From Maribacter algarum (ex Lu et al. 2025) (nom. illeg.) (GTDB lineage: Bacteria; Bacteroidota; Bacteroidia; Flavobacteriales; Flavobacteriaceae): 64,000 nucleotides of DNA. Where the stretch lies: the NCBI GenBank assembly GCA_947495915.1, contig CANMAW010000003.1, positions 310,001 through 374,000 on the forward strand, in the 5' to 3' direction. The translations under genes were made by a program, and so were the position numbers. Under the pieces are notes generated by a model. It made no database searches and was not told the origin of the DNA. It worked only from the letters and a program-made list of their open reading frames with translations. Below, one piece after another: positions 8,068 through 17,175 of the stretch; the first letter of the stretch is position 1, and the number at the start of each line of letters is the position of its first letter.

Positions 8068-10527
8068 ATGAAACAACTCCTTCCTTTAGCAATTTTTCTA
8101 GTAACTTTTATTACTTATTCACAACGGCCACAAGGAGGAGGACAAAGACCACAAGGAGGGCAACGCCCAAACCCCGTCACCATTACTGGTACTGTTTTAG
8201 ATTCAGAAACTGGAGAACCCTTAGAATATGCAACTTTAGTTTTACAAAGCCTAAGAGATACAACTAAAATCACAGGAGGCATCACCAATGAACTCGGTAA
8301 GTTTGCGGTTGAAACGATGCCAGGTCGTTATAATGTTAGTGTAGAATACATTTCCTTTACTTCATATAAGTTAAAAGCTCAAATTTTTCGCGAATCAACT
8401 GATTTGGGTGTCATTAAATTGGCTCCTGATGTTGCTCAACTTGAGGGAGTTGAAGTAATTGCCGAAAAAACTACCGTGGAAATTCGATTAGACAAAAAAA
8501 TCTATAACGTCGGTAAAGATTTAACGGTTAGTGGTGGTACTGTAAGTGATGTACTAGACAATGTTCCATCGGTATCAGTTGATGTTGAAGGTAATGTACA
8601 ATTAAGAGGAAACGACGATGTTAGAATTTTAATTGATGGAAAACCATCTGCAATAACTGGCTTAAATTCTACCGAAGCCTTACAACAATTGCCAGCTGAA
8701 TCAATAGAAAAAGTTGAAGTTATTACATCTCCTTCTGCAAGATATGATGCTGAAGGTTCAGGTGGAATTATCAATATCATATTACGAAGAAGTAAATTAT
8801 CTGGTTTTAATGGTGCCTTAACCACTAATATTGGTAACCCTAACAGAGCAGGTTTAAATGGTAATATTAATTATCGAACCGGAGACCTAAATATTTTCAC
8901 CAACGCTGGGTACAATTATCGTACCTCACCTGGCAACATATTTAATAATTCCGTTTTTTTTGATCAAAACGGAGACTTTACAAATAGTATCACTGAAAGT
9001 AGTAAACGAGAACGTATAAGAAAAAGCCTCAATGCCAATTTTGGTGTAGAATGGTATGTCAATGAAACATCTTCAATCACGCAAAGTATATTTATTCGAA
9101 AATCAGATAATTCTAGTGAAACACTTAACAATTATTCGCAGCTTGACATCAATTTGAATGAGACTAGTGGTTACCGATTTGATAATGAAACAGAAGACGA
9201 TAATACATTTCAATATGCCTTTAATTATGACAAAAAGTTAAACGATTCTGGTCATAAACTTACTTTTGCTTTTCAGTATGAAAATAGCGAAGAAGTAGAG
9301 TCATCACTCATTCAACAAAATGGTTTTGACAGTGAAACTGTTAGAACTGCTGAAGACCAACAACGTATTTTTTTACAAACAGATTATGTATTACCAATCG
9401 GTGAGAATAGTCAATTTGAGTTTGGTTACCGCGGAGATTTTAATCGTCTTGAAACTGACTATGATGTAATGTTCATACAACCTACCATCACAGAATTAGG
9501 TATCACAAACCCAAGTAACGTGCTCGATTTTAAAGAGTCAATAAACGCTGTTTACAGTCAATTTGGAAGTAAAATAAATGATTTTTCATTCCTAGCAGGG
9601 TTACGTTATGAATCAACAAGACTAATCATTGATCAAGTAGAAAGTAATGATTTTAATAGAAACAATTTTGACGGTTTTTTTCCGACTTTAAATCTAAACT
9701 ACGAATTGACCGAAAAACAGAGTTTCTCAATTGGTTATAATAGAAGATTACGAAGACCAAGATCTTTTTTCTTAAATCCCTTTCCGTCAAGGTCAAGTCC
9801 AACAAACCTATTTCAGGGTAATCCACTACTTACTCCATCATTTAGCAATCAAATAGACTTAGGTTATCTCAATCGCTTTGAAAAAGTAACCTTGAATACT
9901 TCGGTATATTTTCAACGTGCTACCGATGTCATAACTTTCATTACAGAAGATACTGGTGAAGATACTTTCTTTGATGGCCAGCAAGTAAGCATTTTGAGAA
10001 GAACACCTGTAAATTTAGCTAAGAATGATCGTTATGGATTTGAATTTACCACCAGTTACCGCCCTACCAAAAAATGGAACATTAATGGAAACTTCAATAT
10101 ATTCAATTTAATTACCAGAGGTGATTTTAACGGACAAAATTTTGATGCAGAAAACCTAAGCTGGTTTGTTCGATTAAATAACAAGGTGACTTTATTCAAT
10201 GGAATTGATTGGCAAACCCGATTCTTTTATAGAGGACCAACAGAAACAGCTCAATCTAAAAACAAAGGTATTGCCCAAGTTAGTGTAGCATTTAGTAAAG
10301 ACTTATTTAAAGACAAAGCATCAATTGCTCTAAATATTAGTGATGTTTTTAATAGTGGTAAAAGAATTAGCGAAACATTTACACCTTTCTTCGTAAACGA
10401 AAATGAATCACAATTTCGTGTTCGTAGTGCCAACCTTTCCTTTACCTACCGTTTTAATCAAAAGAAAAAACGAAATGGCGAAAGAAATGGCGGTGGTGAT
10501 GATGGTGATTTTGAAGATCAAGGCTAA
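8068..10527 (+). CDS. TonB-dependent outer-membrane receptor (outer membrane beta-barrel family)
   Basis: An 819-residue outer-membrane protein. The order is signal peptide (about 1-18), a Gln/Gly/Pro-rich spacer (19-36), a CarboxypepD_reg-like beta-sandwich (about 38-118), a plug domain (about 145-240, with VRILIDGKPSA and ESIEKVEVITSPSARYDAEG) and a long beta-barrel region rich in alternating aromatic strands. The C-terminus has an FTYRF-type strand followed by an unusual Lys/Arg then Gly/Asp-rich tail. It fits the OMP_b-brl_3 group rather than the SusC group, and no SusD partner is adjacent. The ligand is unknown. Its only partner is the small basic protein directly upstream. Confidence 0.9.
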   Translation: MKQLLPLAIFLVTFITYSQRPQGGGQRPQGGQRPNPVTITGTVLDSETGEPLEYATLVLQSLRDTTKITGGITNELGKFAVETMPGRYNVSVEYISFTSYKLKAQIFRESTDLGVIKLAPDVAQLEGVEVIAEKTTVEIRLDKKIYNVGKDLTVSGGTVSDVLDNVPSVSVDVEGNVQLRGNDDVRILIDGKPSAITGLNSTEALQQLPAESIEKVEVITSPSARYDAEGSGGIINIILRRSKLSGFNGALTTNIGNPNRAGLNGNINYRTGDLNIFTNAGYNYRTSPGNIFNNSVFFDQNGDFTNSITESSKRERIRKSLNANFGVEWYVNETSSITQSIFIRKSDNSSETLNNYSQLDINLNETSGYRFDNETEDDNTFQYAFNYDKKLNDSGHKLTFAFQYENSEEVESSLIQQNGFDSETVRTAEDQQRIFLQTDYVLPIGENSQFEFGYRGDFNRLETDYDVMFIQPTITELGITNPSNVLDFKESINAVYSQFGSKINDFSFLAGLRYESTRLIIDQVESNDFNRNNFDGFFPTLNLNYELTEKQSFSIGYNRRLRRPRSFFLNPFPSRSSPTNLFQGNPLLTPSFSNQIDLGYLNRFEKVTLNTSVYFQRATDVITFITEDTGEDTFFDGQQVSILRRTPVNLAKNDRYGFEFTTSYRPTKKWNINGNFNIFNLITRGDFNGQNFDAENLSWFVRLNNKVTLFNGIDWQTRFFYRGPTETAQSKNKGIAQVSVAFSKDLFKDKASIALNISDVFNSGKRISETFTPFFVNENESQFRVRSANLSFTYRFNQKKKRNGERNGGGDDGDFEDQG

Positions 10528-10563
10528 TGGTCACTATTTTTAAATCTAAAAAACGTTAAAAAC

Positions 10564-10595
10564 AAAAAACCGTTTGATGAATCAAACGGTTTTTT
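10564..10595. terminator. Bidirectional intrinsic terminator
   Basis: A perfect 15-base inverted repeat (core AACCGTTTGAT) around a two-base centre, with A-tract and T-tract ends on both sides. It sits between the convergent TonB receptor gene and the small membrane protein gene, so it can stop transcripts in both directions. Confidence 0.9.
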
Positions 10596-10607
10596 TATGA
10601 GTTTATA

Positions 10608-10781
10608 TTATGCGTTTCGCGCAGCTCTTTTTTTATCGCGCTTCTCTTTTAGCAATTCTCTAATATTTCCAATCAACCAATAAGGTACTACAAAGGTTAA
10701 TAGAAATATCATTAGCCAAAAACCTATAGTTAAAATGGTTAAAAAAGCTAAAAAACCTAAATATTGATCGAATTCGAACAT
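10608..10781 (-). CDS. Small hydrophobic membrane protein, unknown function
   Basis: A 57-residue protein starting MFEFDQYLGFLAFL. Two closely spaced hydrophobic segments (about residues 8-25 and 27-40) are followed by a strongly basic C-terminus (KEKRDKKRAAR) that should face the cytoplasm by the positive-inside rule. The frame is open further upstream to 10838, but ATG 10781 is preferred because a well-formed promoter lies at 10802-10834, between the two possible starts. I do not recognise a family. Confidence 0.6.
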   Translation of the reverse strand: MFEFDQYLGFLAFLTILTIGFWLMIFLLTFVVPYWLIGNIRELLKEKRDKKRAARNA

Positions 10782-10801
10782 GAATAATAATTTTAATACC
10801 A

Positions 10802-10834
10802 CAAAGATACTTTGAAAACAATACAATTTGCAAA
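10802..10834 (-). promoter_or_regulatory. Bacteroidota-type promoter for the small membrane protein
   Basis: On the reverse strand a TTTG -33 box (10831-10834) and an exact TATCTTTG -7 box (10802-10809) are separated by 21 bases, matching the TTG-N(17-23)-TAnnTTTG pattern. It lies 20 bases upstream of ATG 10781. Confidence 0.55.
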
Positions 10835-10894
10835 TCAAAATTAAAAAAATACGGAATTATTTTATTCCCTAAAGGAAATAAAACTACAAACAAC

Positions 10895-10902
10895 TAACTT
10901 TG
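10895..10902 (+). promoter_or_regulatory. Candidate -7 box upstream of fumC
   Basis: TAACTTTG is an exact TAnnTTTG match 24 bases before the fumC ATG at 10927. No TTG sits at the expected -33 position. It supports the 10927 start over an in-frame TTG at 10900, which lies within the box itself. Confidence 0.4.
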
Positions 10903-10926
10903 TCTCAATTGAAAATTTACACAACT

Positions 10927-12324
10927 ATGAGCTTTAGAATAGAAAAAGACACCATGGGAAAGGTTGAAGTACCCGCTGATAAATACTGGGGTGCGCAAAC
11001 TGAACGTTCTCGAAATAACTTTAAAATTGGCCCTACAGCATCAATGCCATTAGATGTTGTATATGGGTTTGCTTACTTAAAAAAAGCAGCGGCTTTTACG
11101 AATTGTGAACTGGGCGTTTTAACCGTAACTAAAAGAGACTTAATTGCATCGGTTTGTGATGAAATTTTAGCTGGTAAACACGATGATCAATTTCCTTTGG
11201 TTATTTGGCAAACAGGTTCAGGTACTCAAAGTAATATGAATGTTAATGAAGTCATTGCCAATAGAGCTCATGAATTGGCTGGTAAGGTTATCGGCGAAGG
11301 TGAAAAGACTATACAGCCAAATGACGATGTAAATAAATCACAGTCATCAAATGATACTTTCCCCACAGGCATGCACATTGCTGCTTACAAAAAAATTGTT
11401 GAGAATACCATACCTGGGGTAACTCAACTACGAAATACTTTAGCTTCTAAAGCCGAAGCATTTAAAAATGTGGTTAAAATAGGGCGTACTCATTTAATGG
11501 ATGCAACTCCCCTAACCCTAGGACAAGAATTTTCTGGTTATGTTTCGCAATTAGATCATGGCCTTAAAGCCTTAAAAAACACCCTAGAACATTTAAGTGA
11601 ATTGGCGCTTGGCGGTACAGCAGTAGGAACTGGTTTAAATACTCCCGAAGGATACGATGTTTTGGTTGCGAAATACATTGCAGAATTTACCGAATTGCCA
11701 TTTATAACAGCTGAAAATAAGTTTGAAGCTTTAGCCGCTCATGACGCAATTGTAGAAAGTCATGGTGCTTTAAAACAACTTGCTATTTCACTTAATAAGA
11801 TTGCAAATGATATTCGAATGATGGCATCAGGCCCTCGTTCTGGAATTGGAGAAATCATTATTCCTGCTAACGAACCAGGAAGTTCCATTATGCCCGGAAA
11901 AGTGAATCCGACGCAATGTGAAGCGATGACAATGGTTTGTGCTCAAGTTATGGGTAATGATGTAGCTATCGGTGTAGGTGGTACACAGGGGCATTATGAA
12001 TTGAATGTTTTTAAACCAATGATGGCGGCAAACATTCTACAGTCTGCACAGCTAATCGGTGACGCCTGTGTAAGTTTTGATGTAAATTGTGCTTCAGGAA
12101 TCGAACCAAATAATGCAGTGATAAAAGAACTACTCAACAATTCTTTGATGCTGGTTACTGCTCTAAACACAAAAATTGGATATTATAAAGCAGCTGAAAT
12201 TGCCAATACTGCTCACAAGAATGGTACCACCTTAAAAACAGAAGCTATCAATCTTGGTTATGTGACTGCTGAAGAATATGATGCTTGGGTAAAACCAGAA
12301 AATATGGTAGGAAGTTTAAAATAA
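10927..12324 (+). CDS. fumC: Fumarate hydratase, class II
   Basis: Class II fumarase, the iron-independent TCA-cycle enzyme that hydrates fumarate to L-malate as a cytoplasmic homotetramer. From ATG 10927 it is 465 residues, the usual length. The family signature [11 protein letters not shown] contains the catalytic serine Ser319, and [10 protein letters not shown] contains His189; both positions are within one residue of those in E. coli FumC. The N-terminal substrate-loop region [13 protein letters not shown] is also present. It is a single-gene unit: a -7 box lies upstream, a strong hairpin follows the stop, and the small membrane gene upstream is divergent. Confidence 0.97.
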   Translation: MSFRIEKDTMGKVEVPADKYWGAQTERSRNNFKIGPTASMPLDVVYGFAYLKKAAAFTNCELGVLTVTKRDLIASVCDEILAGKHDDQFPLVIWQTGSGTQSNMNVNEVIANRAHELAGKVIGEGEKTIQPNDDVNKSQSSNDTFPTGMHIAAYKKIVENTIPGVTQLRNTLASKAEAFKNVVKIGRTHLMDATPLTLGQEFSGYVSQLDHGLKALKNTLEHLSELALGGTAVGTGLNTPEGYDVLVAKYIAEFTELPFITAENKFEALAAHDAIVESHGALKQLAISLNKIANDIRMMASGPRSGIGEIIIPANEPGSSIMPGKVNPTQCEAMTMVCAQVMGNDVAIGVGGTQGHYELNVFKPMMAANILQSAQLIGDACVSFDVNCASGIEPNNAVIKELLNNSLMLVTALNTKIGYYKAAEIANTAHKNGTTLKTEAINLGYVTAEEYDAWVKPENMVGSLK

Positions 12325-12345
12325 ATACGCAAAATTATAATAAAG

Positions 12346-12379
12346 AAAAAGGGTTAGTCTTTGCAGACTAACCCTTTTT
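12346..12379. terminator. Bidirectional intrinsic terminator after fumC
   Basis: A perfect 15-base inverted repeat (core GGGTTAGTCT) with a four-base TTGC loop and A/T tracts at the ends. It lies between the convergent fumC and the coiled-coil protein gene and can serve both. Confidence 0.92.
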
Positions 12380-12398
12380 TTATAGGTAGGAGGCTTAT

Positions 12399-13286
12399 CT
12401 ATTTCAAGGTGAATTGAACGTTTCCTAATAATTTCAATCCATCATCATAAATGTTTACCATGTAGTTTCCTTTTTGGAAATCACCAGCTGGCTTATTGAT
12501 ATAATCACAAACATCTAGCTTTTGATTTTCATAGTAGAAGTTGGTTCCTTTACTATACGTTACAGATGCACCATTATCATTTGTTTTCGAGTAACTTTCA
12601 CCCAAAACATTACCTTGAGGGTCAAGAACTTCTAAATAAAACTCTCTGTCACCTGCTTGAGCAATTACATTATTTGCAACTGTAAAACATATTTTTAATT
12701 TGTCTGTTGATTTAGATCGTGATGTAGAAACTAATTTTCCACTATTACGCTCTTTTACGGCATCAACATTAAAAGTAGTTAAATTCAAAGCAGAACCTTT
12801 TTCTACAACGTCAGCTAATTGGGTGTTTTGAACAACTAAAGAATCATTAAAAACTGTTTGCTTCTCTAACTGCACATACGTAGAATCACGTTGCATAGCA
12901 ATTAAAGTGTTTGAAGTTTTTAAAGAGTCAACTTGTCTTAATAATTGCTCTCTTTCCGCTTTAAGAACACCAACTTGTCTTCTATATCTTGATAAAGAAG
13001 ATATATCAGCCTTCATTGTTTTTACAGAATCTAAGTATTTTGCAATATTATCTCTTGCTGTTACCAATTCTTCATTGGTTGCGTTACTTTCTAAAATCGC
13101 CTTGTCATATTCAGACTTTAAGCTATTCAAATCAGCTTCCACTAAACTTTTCTCTTGGGTTAAAACAGCCTCAGTTTTCTTTTTTTCTTGATAAAGACTA
13201 ACTGTGTAGATGATAACACCTAATAGCACAACACCGAGTAAACCGGCCAATACTTTTAATCCGTTGTTACTTTTTGTTTCAGTCAT
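12399..13286 (-). CDS. Membrane-anchored coiled-coil protein, unknown function
   Basis: A 295-residue protein. A short cytoplasmic start is followed by one transmembrane helix (about residues 10-31), a long charged coiled-coil region (about 33-165, with heptad-like Leu/Val spacing) and a globular C-terminal domain (about 185-295). The C-terminal domain has two cysteines and a beta-rich look (FYLEVLDPQGNVLGE, then GNYMVNIYDDGLKLLG). With the helix near the N-terminus, the bulk probably faces the periplasm. Proteins of this layout are common in Flavobacteriaceae but I know of no assigned function. It stands alone, with a shared terminator downstream and a divergent GNAT gene upstream. Confidence 0.8.
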   Translation of the reverse strand: MTETKSNNGLKVLAGLLGVVLLGVIIYTVSLYQEKKKTEAVLTQEKSLVEADLNSLKSEYDKAILESNATNEELVTARDNIAKYLDSVKTMKADISSLSRYRRQVGVLKAEREQLLRQVDSLKTSNTLIAMQRDSTYVQLEKQTVFNDSLVVQNTQLADVVEKGSALNLTTFNVDAVKERNSGKLVSTSRSKSTDKLKICFTVANNVIAQAGDREFYLEVLDPQGNVLGESYSKTNDNGASVTYSKGTNFYYENQKLDVCDYINKPAGDFQKGNYMVNIYDDGLKLLGNVQFTLK

Positions 13287-13405
13287 AATGTTAAAAATTA
13301 AATACTCTTGTTAAAAATTTTATAGTGTTTGTTTGTATCAGTTCTATATACGGTTTGATCATCAGTTTAGATTTTTTAGAATCAAAAAATTAAAGCATCA
13401 ATCAC

Positions 13406-13432
13406 TTGTATACGCCGAAAGTACTAACTTTA
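13406..13432 (+). promoter_or_regulatory. Weak candidate promoter for the GNAT gene
   Basis: TTG (13406-13408) and TAACTTTA (13425-13432, one mismatch to TAnnTTTG) are 16 bases apart, one short of the usual range. The pair ends 28 bases before the ATG at 13461. Confidence 0.28.
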
Positions 13433-13460
13433 TCGATGAAATACAATACTTAAAAATCAT

Positions 13461-13931
13461 ATGTCATTATCCATTGTTCCTTACAAACCCCAATATGCAA
13501 CTATTTTCAAAGACTTAAATATAGCGTGGTTAGAACGATATTTTTATGTAGAACCAAAAGATACTGTCTTATTAAATGATTGCGAAAAATCTATTTTAGG
13601 AATCGGCGGACATATATTCATTGGTATTTACAATGATGTTGCGGTGGGTTGTTTTTCGCTTATCCCCTATCGAAATCAACATGACCATTATGAATTAGGA
13701 AAAATGGCTGTTGATCATGATTACCAAGGTTTAAAAATAGGCCAACAACTATTAGCTTTTGCTATCAACTTTGCAAAAGAGCATAAATGGAAAGCGATAA
13801 CATTATATTCTAGCACCAAATTACCAACCGCGTTACATATTTATCGCAAACACGGTTTTAAACACATTGAATTAGAAAAAGATCTACCCTATGTAAGAAG
13901 TGATGTAAAAATGGAATTAAGACTAAGCTAA
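13461..13931 (+). CDS. GNAT family N-acetyltransferase
   Basis: A 156-residue GNAT protein. The acetyl-CoA-binding motif appears as YQGLKIGQQLLAFA (about residues 92-105), preceded by the LGKMAVD strand, and the C-terminal YRKHGFKHIELEKDL segment is typical of the fold. These enzymes transfer an acetyl group from acetyl-CoA to an amine; the acceptor cannot be told from sequence. It is convergent with ettA, whose stop is only ten bases away, and there is no room for a separate terminator between them. Confidence 0.85.
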   Translation: MSLSIVPYKPQYATIFKDLNIAWLERYFYVEPKDTVLLNDCEKSILGIGGHIFIGIYNDVAVGCFSLIPYRNQHDHYELGKMAVDHDYQGLKIGQQLLAFAINFAKEHKWKAITLYSSTKLPTALHIYRKHGFKHIELEKDLPYVRSDVKMELRLS

Positions 13932-13941
13932 TTTTATAATG

Positions 13942-15633
13942 TTATCGAATTAGTTTCTTGTATTTAATTCGCTTCGGAATCAAATCACCACCCAATCGTT
14001 TCTTTTTGTTCTCTTCATAATCAGAGAATGAACCTTCAAAGAAATATACTTGAGAGTCTCCTTCAAAAGCTAAAATATGGGTGCAAATTCTATCTAAAAA
14101 CCATCGGTCGTGCGATATTACTACGGCACAGCCAGCAAAATTTTCTAAACCTTCTTCTAAGGCACGTAAAGTATTCACATCTAAATCATTAGTAGGCTCA
14201 TCTAAAAGCAAAACATTACCTTCTTCCTTTAGTGTCATTGCCAAATGTAGTCGGTTACGTTCACCACCAGAAAGCATATTCACTTTTTTATTTTGCTCGC
14301 TACCTGAAAAATTAAATCGACTTAAATAAGCTCTAGAATTTACCTGTCTACCCCCCATCATAACCAATTCTTGTTCATCACTGAAATTCTGCCAAATCGT
14401 TTTTTCAGGATCAATATTTGAATGACTCTGATCTACATAGGCGATTTTAGCTGTCTCTCCAACTTCGAAGGCTCCTTTATCAGGAGTTTCTTCTCCCATA
14501 ATCATTCTAAAAATAGTAGTCTTACCTGCACCATTCGGGCCTATAACTCCGACAATACCAGCTTGAGGCAAAGTAAAGTTTAAATCTTCATAAAGTAATT
14601 TGTCATCATAAGCCTTGCTCACGCCTTGAGCTTCAATAACATTGGTGCCCAAACGTGGTCCGTTCGGAATATATATTTCTAGTTTTTCGTCAAGTTGTTT
14701 TTGATCTTGACTCATTAGTTTATCGTAATTCTTTAAACGTGCCTTTTGCTTGGTTTGTCTTCCCTTAGCACCTTGTCGCACCCATTCTAACTCACGCTCT
14801 AAAGTTTTCTGACGTTTCGAAGCCGACTTACTTTCTTGTGCTAATCGCTTTGATTTTTGATCTAACCAACTTGAATAATTTCCTTTCCAAGGTATGCCTT
14901 CACCTCTATCTAACTCCAAAATCCAGCCAGCAACATTATCTAAGAAATATCTATCATGCGTAACGGCAATTACGGTTCCTTTATATTGTGCCAAATGATG
15001 TTCTAACCAATGTACTGATTCTGCATCTAAGTGGTTTGTGGGCTCATCAAGTAGCAAAATTTCTGGCTCTTGAAGTAACAACCTACATAGCGCTACACGA
15101 CGTCTTTCACCACCAGATAACACCCCGATTTTTTTATCAGAATCAGGAGTACGTAAAGCATCCATCGCGATTTCAAGCTTTGTATCTAATTCCCAAGCGT
15201 TACTTGCATCAATTTGATCTTGTAGAGCAGCTTGCTTATCCATTAGCTTTTGCATCTTATCAGCATCTTCATAAACCTCAGGAAGACCAAACATATCATT
15301 AATCTTATTGTACTCATCTAATATCGCGACAGTTTCGGCTACCCCTTCTTTAACTACTTCTAGTACGGTTTTCTCCTCATCTAGTTGAGGCTCTTGTTCA
15401 AGGTAACCTACTTTATATCCTGGAGAAAAAACAACATCGCCTTGATAATTTTTGTCAACACCTGCAATAATTTTCAACAAGGTGGACTTACCTGAGCCGT
15501 TTAATCCGAGAATTCCAATTTTGGCTCCGTAAAAGAAACTTAGATAAATATTTTTTAAAACCGGAGTGTTAGCAGTTTTAAAGGTTTTCGTCACCCCCGA
15601 CATGGAGAAAATGACTTTTTTATCGTCTGACAT
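13942..15633 (-). CDS. ettA: Energy-dependent translational throttle protein EttA (ABC-F ATPase)
   Basis: A 563-residue ABC-F protein with two nucleotide-binding domains and no membrane domain. The first Walker A is GLNGSGKST (residues 43-51) and the second GPNGAGKTT. Both signature loops (LSGGERRR and LSGGERNR) and both Walker B segments ([11 protein letters not shown] and LLLDEPTNDLD) are intact. The arm subdomain in NBD1 and the basic PtIM linker (RQKTLERELEWVRQGAKG) fit EttA rather than other ABC-F groups, as does the length. EttA binds the ribosomal E site and gates the first peptide bond in response to the ATP/ADP ratio. It is probably transcribed alone; the next gene upstream on this strand starts about 100 bases away. 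Confidence 0.95.
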   Translation of the reverse strand: MSDDKKVIFSMSGVTKTFKTANTPVLKNIYLSFFYGAKIGILGLNGSGKSTLLKIIAGVDKNYQGDVVFSPGYKVGYLEQEPQLDEEKTVLEVVKEGVAETVAILDEYNKINDMFGLPEVYEDADKMQKLMDKQAALQDQIDASNAWELDTKLEIAMDALRTPDSDKKIGVLSGGERRRVALCRLLLQEPEILLLDEPTNHLDAESVHWLEHHLAQYKGTVIAVTHDRYFLDNVAGWILELDRGEGIPWKGNYSSWLDQKSKRLAQESKSASKRQKTLERELEWVRQGAKGRQTKQKARLKNYDKLMSQDQKQLDEKLEIYIPNGPRLGTNVIEAQGVSKAYDDKLLYEDLNFTLPQAGIVGVIGPNGAGKTTIFRMIMGEETPDKGAFEVGETAKIAYVDQSHSNIDPEKTIWQNFSDEQELVMMGGRQVNSRAYLSRFNFSGSEQNKKVNMLSGGERNRLHLAMTLKEEGNVLLLDEPTNDLDVNTLRALEEGLENFAGCAVVISHDRWFLDRICTHILAFEGDSQVYFFEGSFSDYEENKKKRLGGDLIPKRIKYKKLIR

Positions 15634-15731
15634 AGCAATAAATTATTCGATTAATGATCTAATTAAAATTAAGAATGAAATTTAGAAAATTCATTCTCTT
15701 TAAATGAAGAACTTTTTATAAAGTTAACCAA

Positions 15732-15914
15732 TTACACTCTTCCTTTAAGTGCGTTAAACACCCAAGCAACAGCAAAAAAACCGATTCCAACGGCTGCAAA
15801 TCCCCATCCTGCAACATCATCATATCTAAAAGCACCTAGCGCAATAAGTGCAAGACCTACAATAATCATAATAAAAGTAGCCCAAGCGAGTACCGTATTT
15901 TTATTCATTCCCAT
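15732..15914 (-). CDS. CAL67264-family small membrane protein
   Basis: A 60-residue protein with two transmembrane helices (about 8-27 and 33-53) and a basic C-terminal end. The sequence, including GAFRYDDVAGWGFAAVG, matches what I recall of the short Flavobacteriaceae family named after Gramella CAL67264. No function is known for it. It lies upstream of ettA on the same strand with a gap of about 98 bases; co-transcription is possible but not shown. Confidence 0.8.
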   Translation of the reverse strand: MGMNKNTVLAWATFIMIIVGLALIALGAFRYDDVAGWGFAAVGIGFFAVAWVFNALKGRV

Positions 15915-15996
15915 ACTATCTAATTTAGGTTGGTTTGGTTAGTGGCAGAATCAAATATCGTAAAAAATAGAGGAATCTCTAATCTAATTTTAAACT

Positions 15997-16980
15997 TTAT
16001 GTTTCAAACGGAAATACAACTCCCGCTTTATTTCGAACATTATCTAAAAGCGAAATCAAATCAATACTATTCTGATGACTCCACAACTCACTCTCTAATC
16101 TGTTGTTTTTTAAACAATTGTGAACTTCTTCAATTTCATACGAATACCCCTTACCAACGGTTAATACCTCGTGATGTACTTTTTCATCCTCCGTTTGTAG
16201 CGTAAAACCTTGTGTTTCATGCCAGCGTGAATCTAAATATATGGCGCCATACTCCCCTTGAATTTCTGCCTGCATTTGAGAAGAACTTGTGAGTCCGCTA
16301 TATAATAAAGCCTGTGCATTTTGATATTTGAACATCATTGATGTTTGAATTTCGGCGCCTGATTGATGAAAATTAGAACTAGCCTGTATGCTTTGCGGTT
16401 TGCCTAAAATTAGATACGCTAAAAATATCGGATAAATGCCTATATCAAGTATTGAACCACCCGCTAAGTCAGGGTTCAAAATTCTTCCTTTTTCATCTCT
16501 ATCTAGGCCATAAAAAGCAAAATCAGCATGTATATAACTAACCTTGCCAATCTCATTTTGATCAATAAGTTGTTTTACTTTTTGAATAGAAGGGTTGAAT
16601 CGACTCCATAATGCTTCCATAAGAAACACTTGTTGTTCTTTTGCCACGGCAAGTAATTGTTTCACTTGACCTAAGTTAACTCCTAAGGGTTTTTCACAAA
16701 GTACAGGTTTACCACTTTGCATTGCTTTAATTGCCCATTCCATATGCCCCGTATGTGGGGTGGCGATATAAATAACATCTACAGCATCACATTGAAAAAG
16801 TTCCTCATAACTACCAAAAGCATAATCTCCACCATGTTCTGAAATAAAAGATTCAGCCCGAGTTAAATCTCTTGAAGCGGCTGCAATTAACCTACCGCCT
16901 TTAACTAGTTTTAAATCGTTAACAAAACTATGTGCAATTTTACCAGGGCCAAGAATTCCCCAACCGATTGAATCTTTCAT
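15997..16980 (-). CDS. Gfo/Idh/MocA family oxidoreductase
   Basis: A 327-residue cytoplasmic NAD(P)-dependent dehydrogenase of the Gfo/Idh/MocA family. The Rossmann motif is at the very N-terminus (GWGILGPGKIA, about residues 6-16), and the family's catalytic-lysine motif CEKPLG is near residue 95. The C-terminal alpha/beta half includes GGSILDIGIYP, where the family keeps its substrate-binding acidic and histidine residues. Substrates are usually sugars, inositols or their derivatives; this one is unknown. It appears to be a single-gene unit with its own -7 box upstream and no sugar-utilisation genes beside it. Confidence 0.9.
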   Translation of the reverse strand: MKDSIGWGILGPGKIAHSFVNDLKLVKGGRLIAAASRDLTRAESFISEHGGDYAFGSYEELFQCDAVDVIYIATPHTGHMEWAIKAMQSGKPVLCEKPLGVNLGQVKQLLAVAKEQQVFLMEALWSRFNPSIQKVKQLIDQNEIGKVSYIHADFAFYGLDRDEKGRILNPDLAGGSILDIGIYPIFLAYLILGKPQSIQASSNFHQSGAEIQTSMMFKYQNAQALLYSGLTSSSQMQAEIQGEYGAIYLDSRWHETQGFTLQTEDEKVHHEVLTVGKGYSYEIEEVHNCLKNNRLESELWSHQNSIDLISLLDNVRNKAGVVFPFET

Positions 16981-16996
16981 TGTAATACTCTTTCTT

Positions 16997-17004
16997 CAAA
17001 ACTA
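16997..17004 (-). promoter_or_regulatory. Candidate -7 box for the Gfo/Idh/MocA gene
   Basis: On the reverse strand TAGTTTTG is an exact TAnnTTTG match 16 bases before the ATG at 16980. No TTG stands at the usual -33 distance. Confidence 0.4.
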
Positions 17005-17030
17005 GTCAAATTAAGGTATTGAAAGTAGAA

Positions 17031-17045
17031 TTTTCTCTGAGAAAA
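17031..17045. other. Inverted repeat in a divergent intergenic region
   Basis: TTTTCTC and GAGAAAA arms flank a single central base, between the divergent dehydrogenase and carboxylase genes. It could be an operator serving either side; the AT-rich context makes chance occurrence quite possible. Confidence 0.25.
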
Positions 17046-17175
17046 ATGCTATAATTTAACATTAACCGATAACGGATTATTACTGTTTTAAAGAAATGAT
17101 TAGCATTTAAATAAAATTCAAAAAAGGATTAATTTAAGTACTTATCTTTATGACATAACAGATTAATAGCTTTAC

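Noticed and set aside
15930-16205. Rightward open frame of 91 codons opposite the dehydrogenase gene
   Set aside because: It lies almost wholly antisense to a well-supported Gfo/Idh/MocA gene and has no family resemblance. The same reasoning removed many other antisense frames, for example 6436-6708, 14988-15302, 45436-45666 and 54900-55469.
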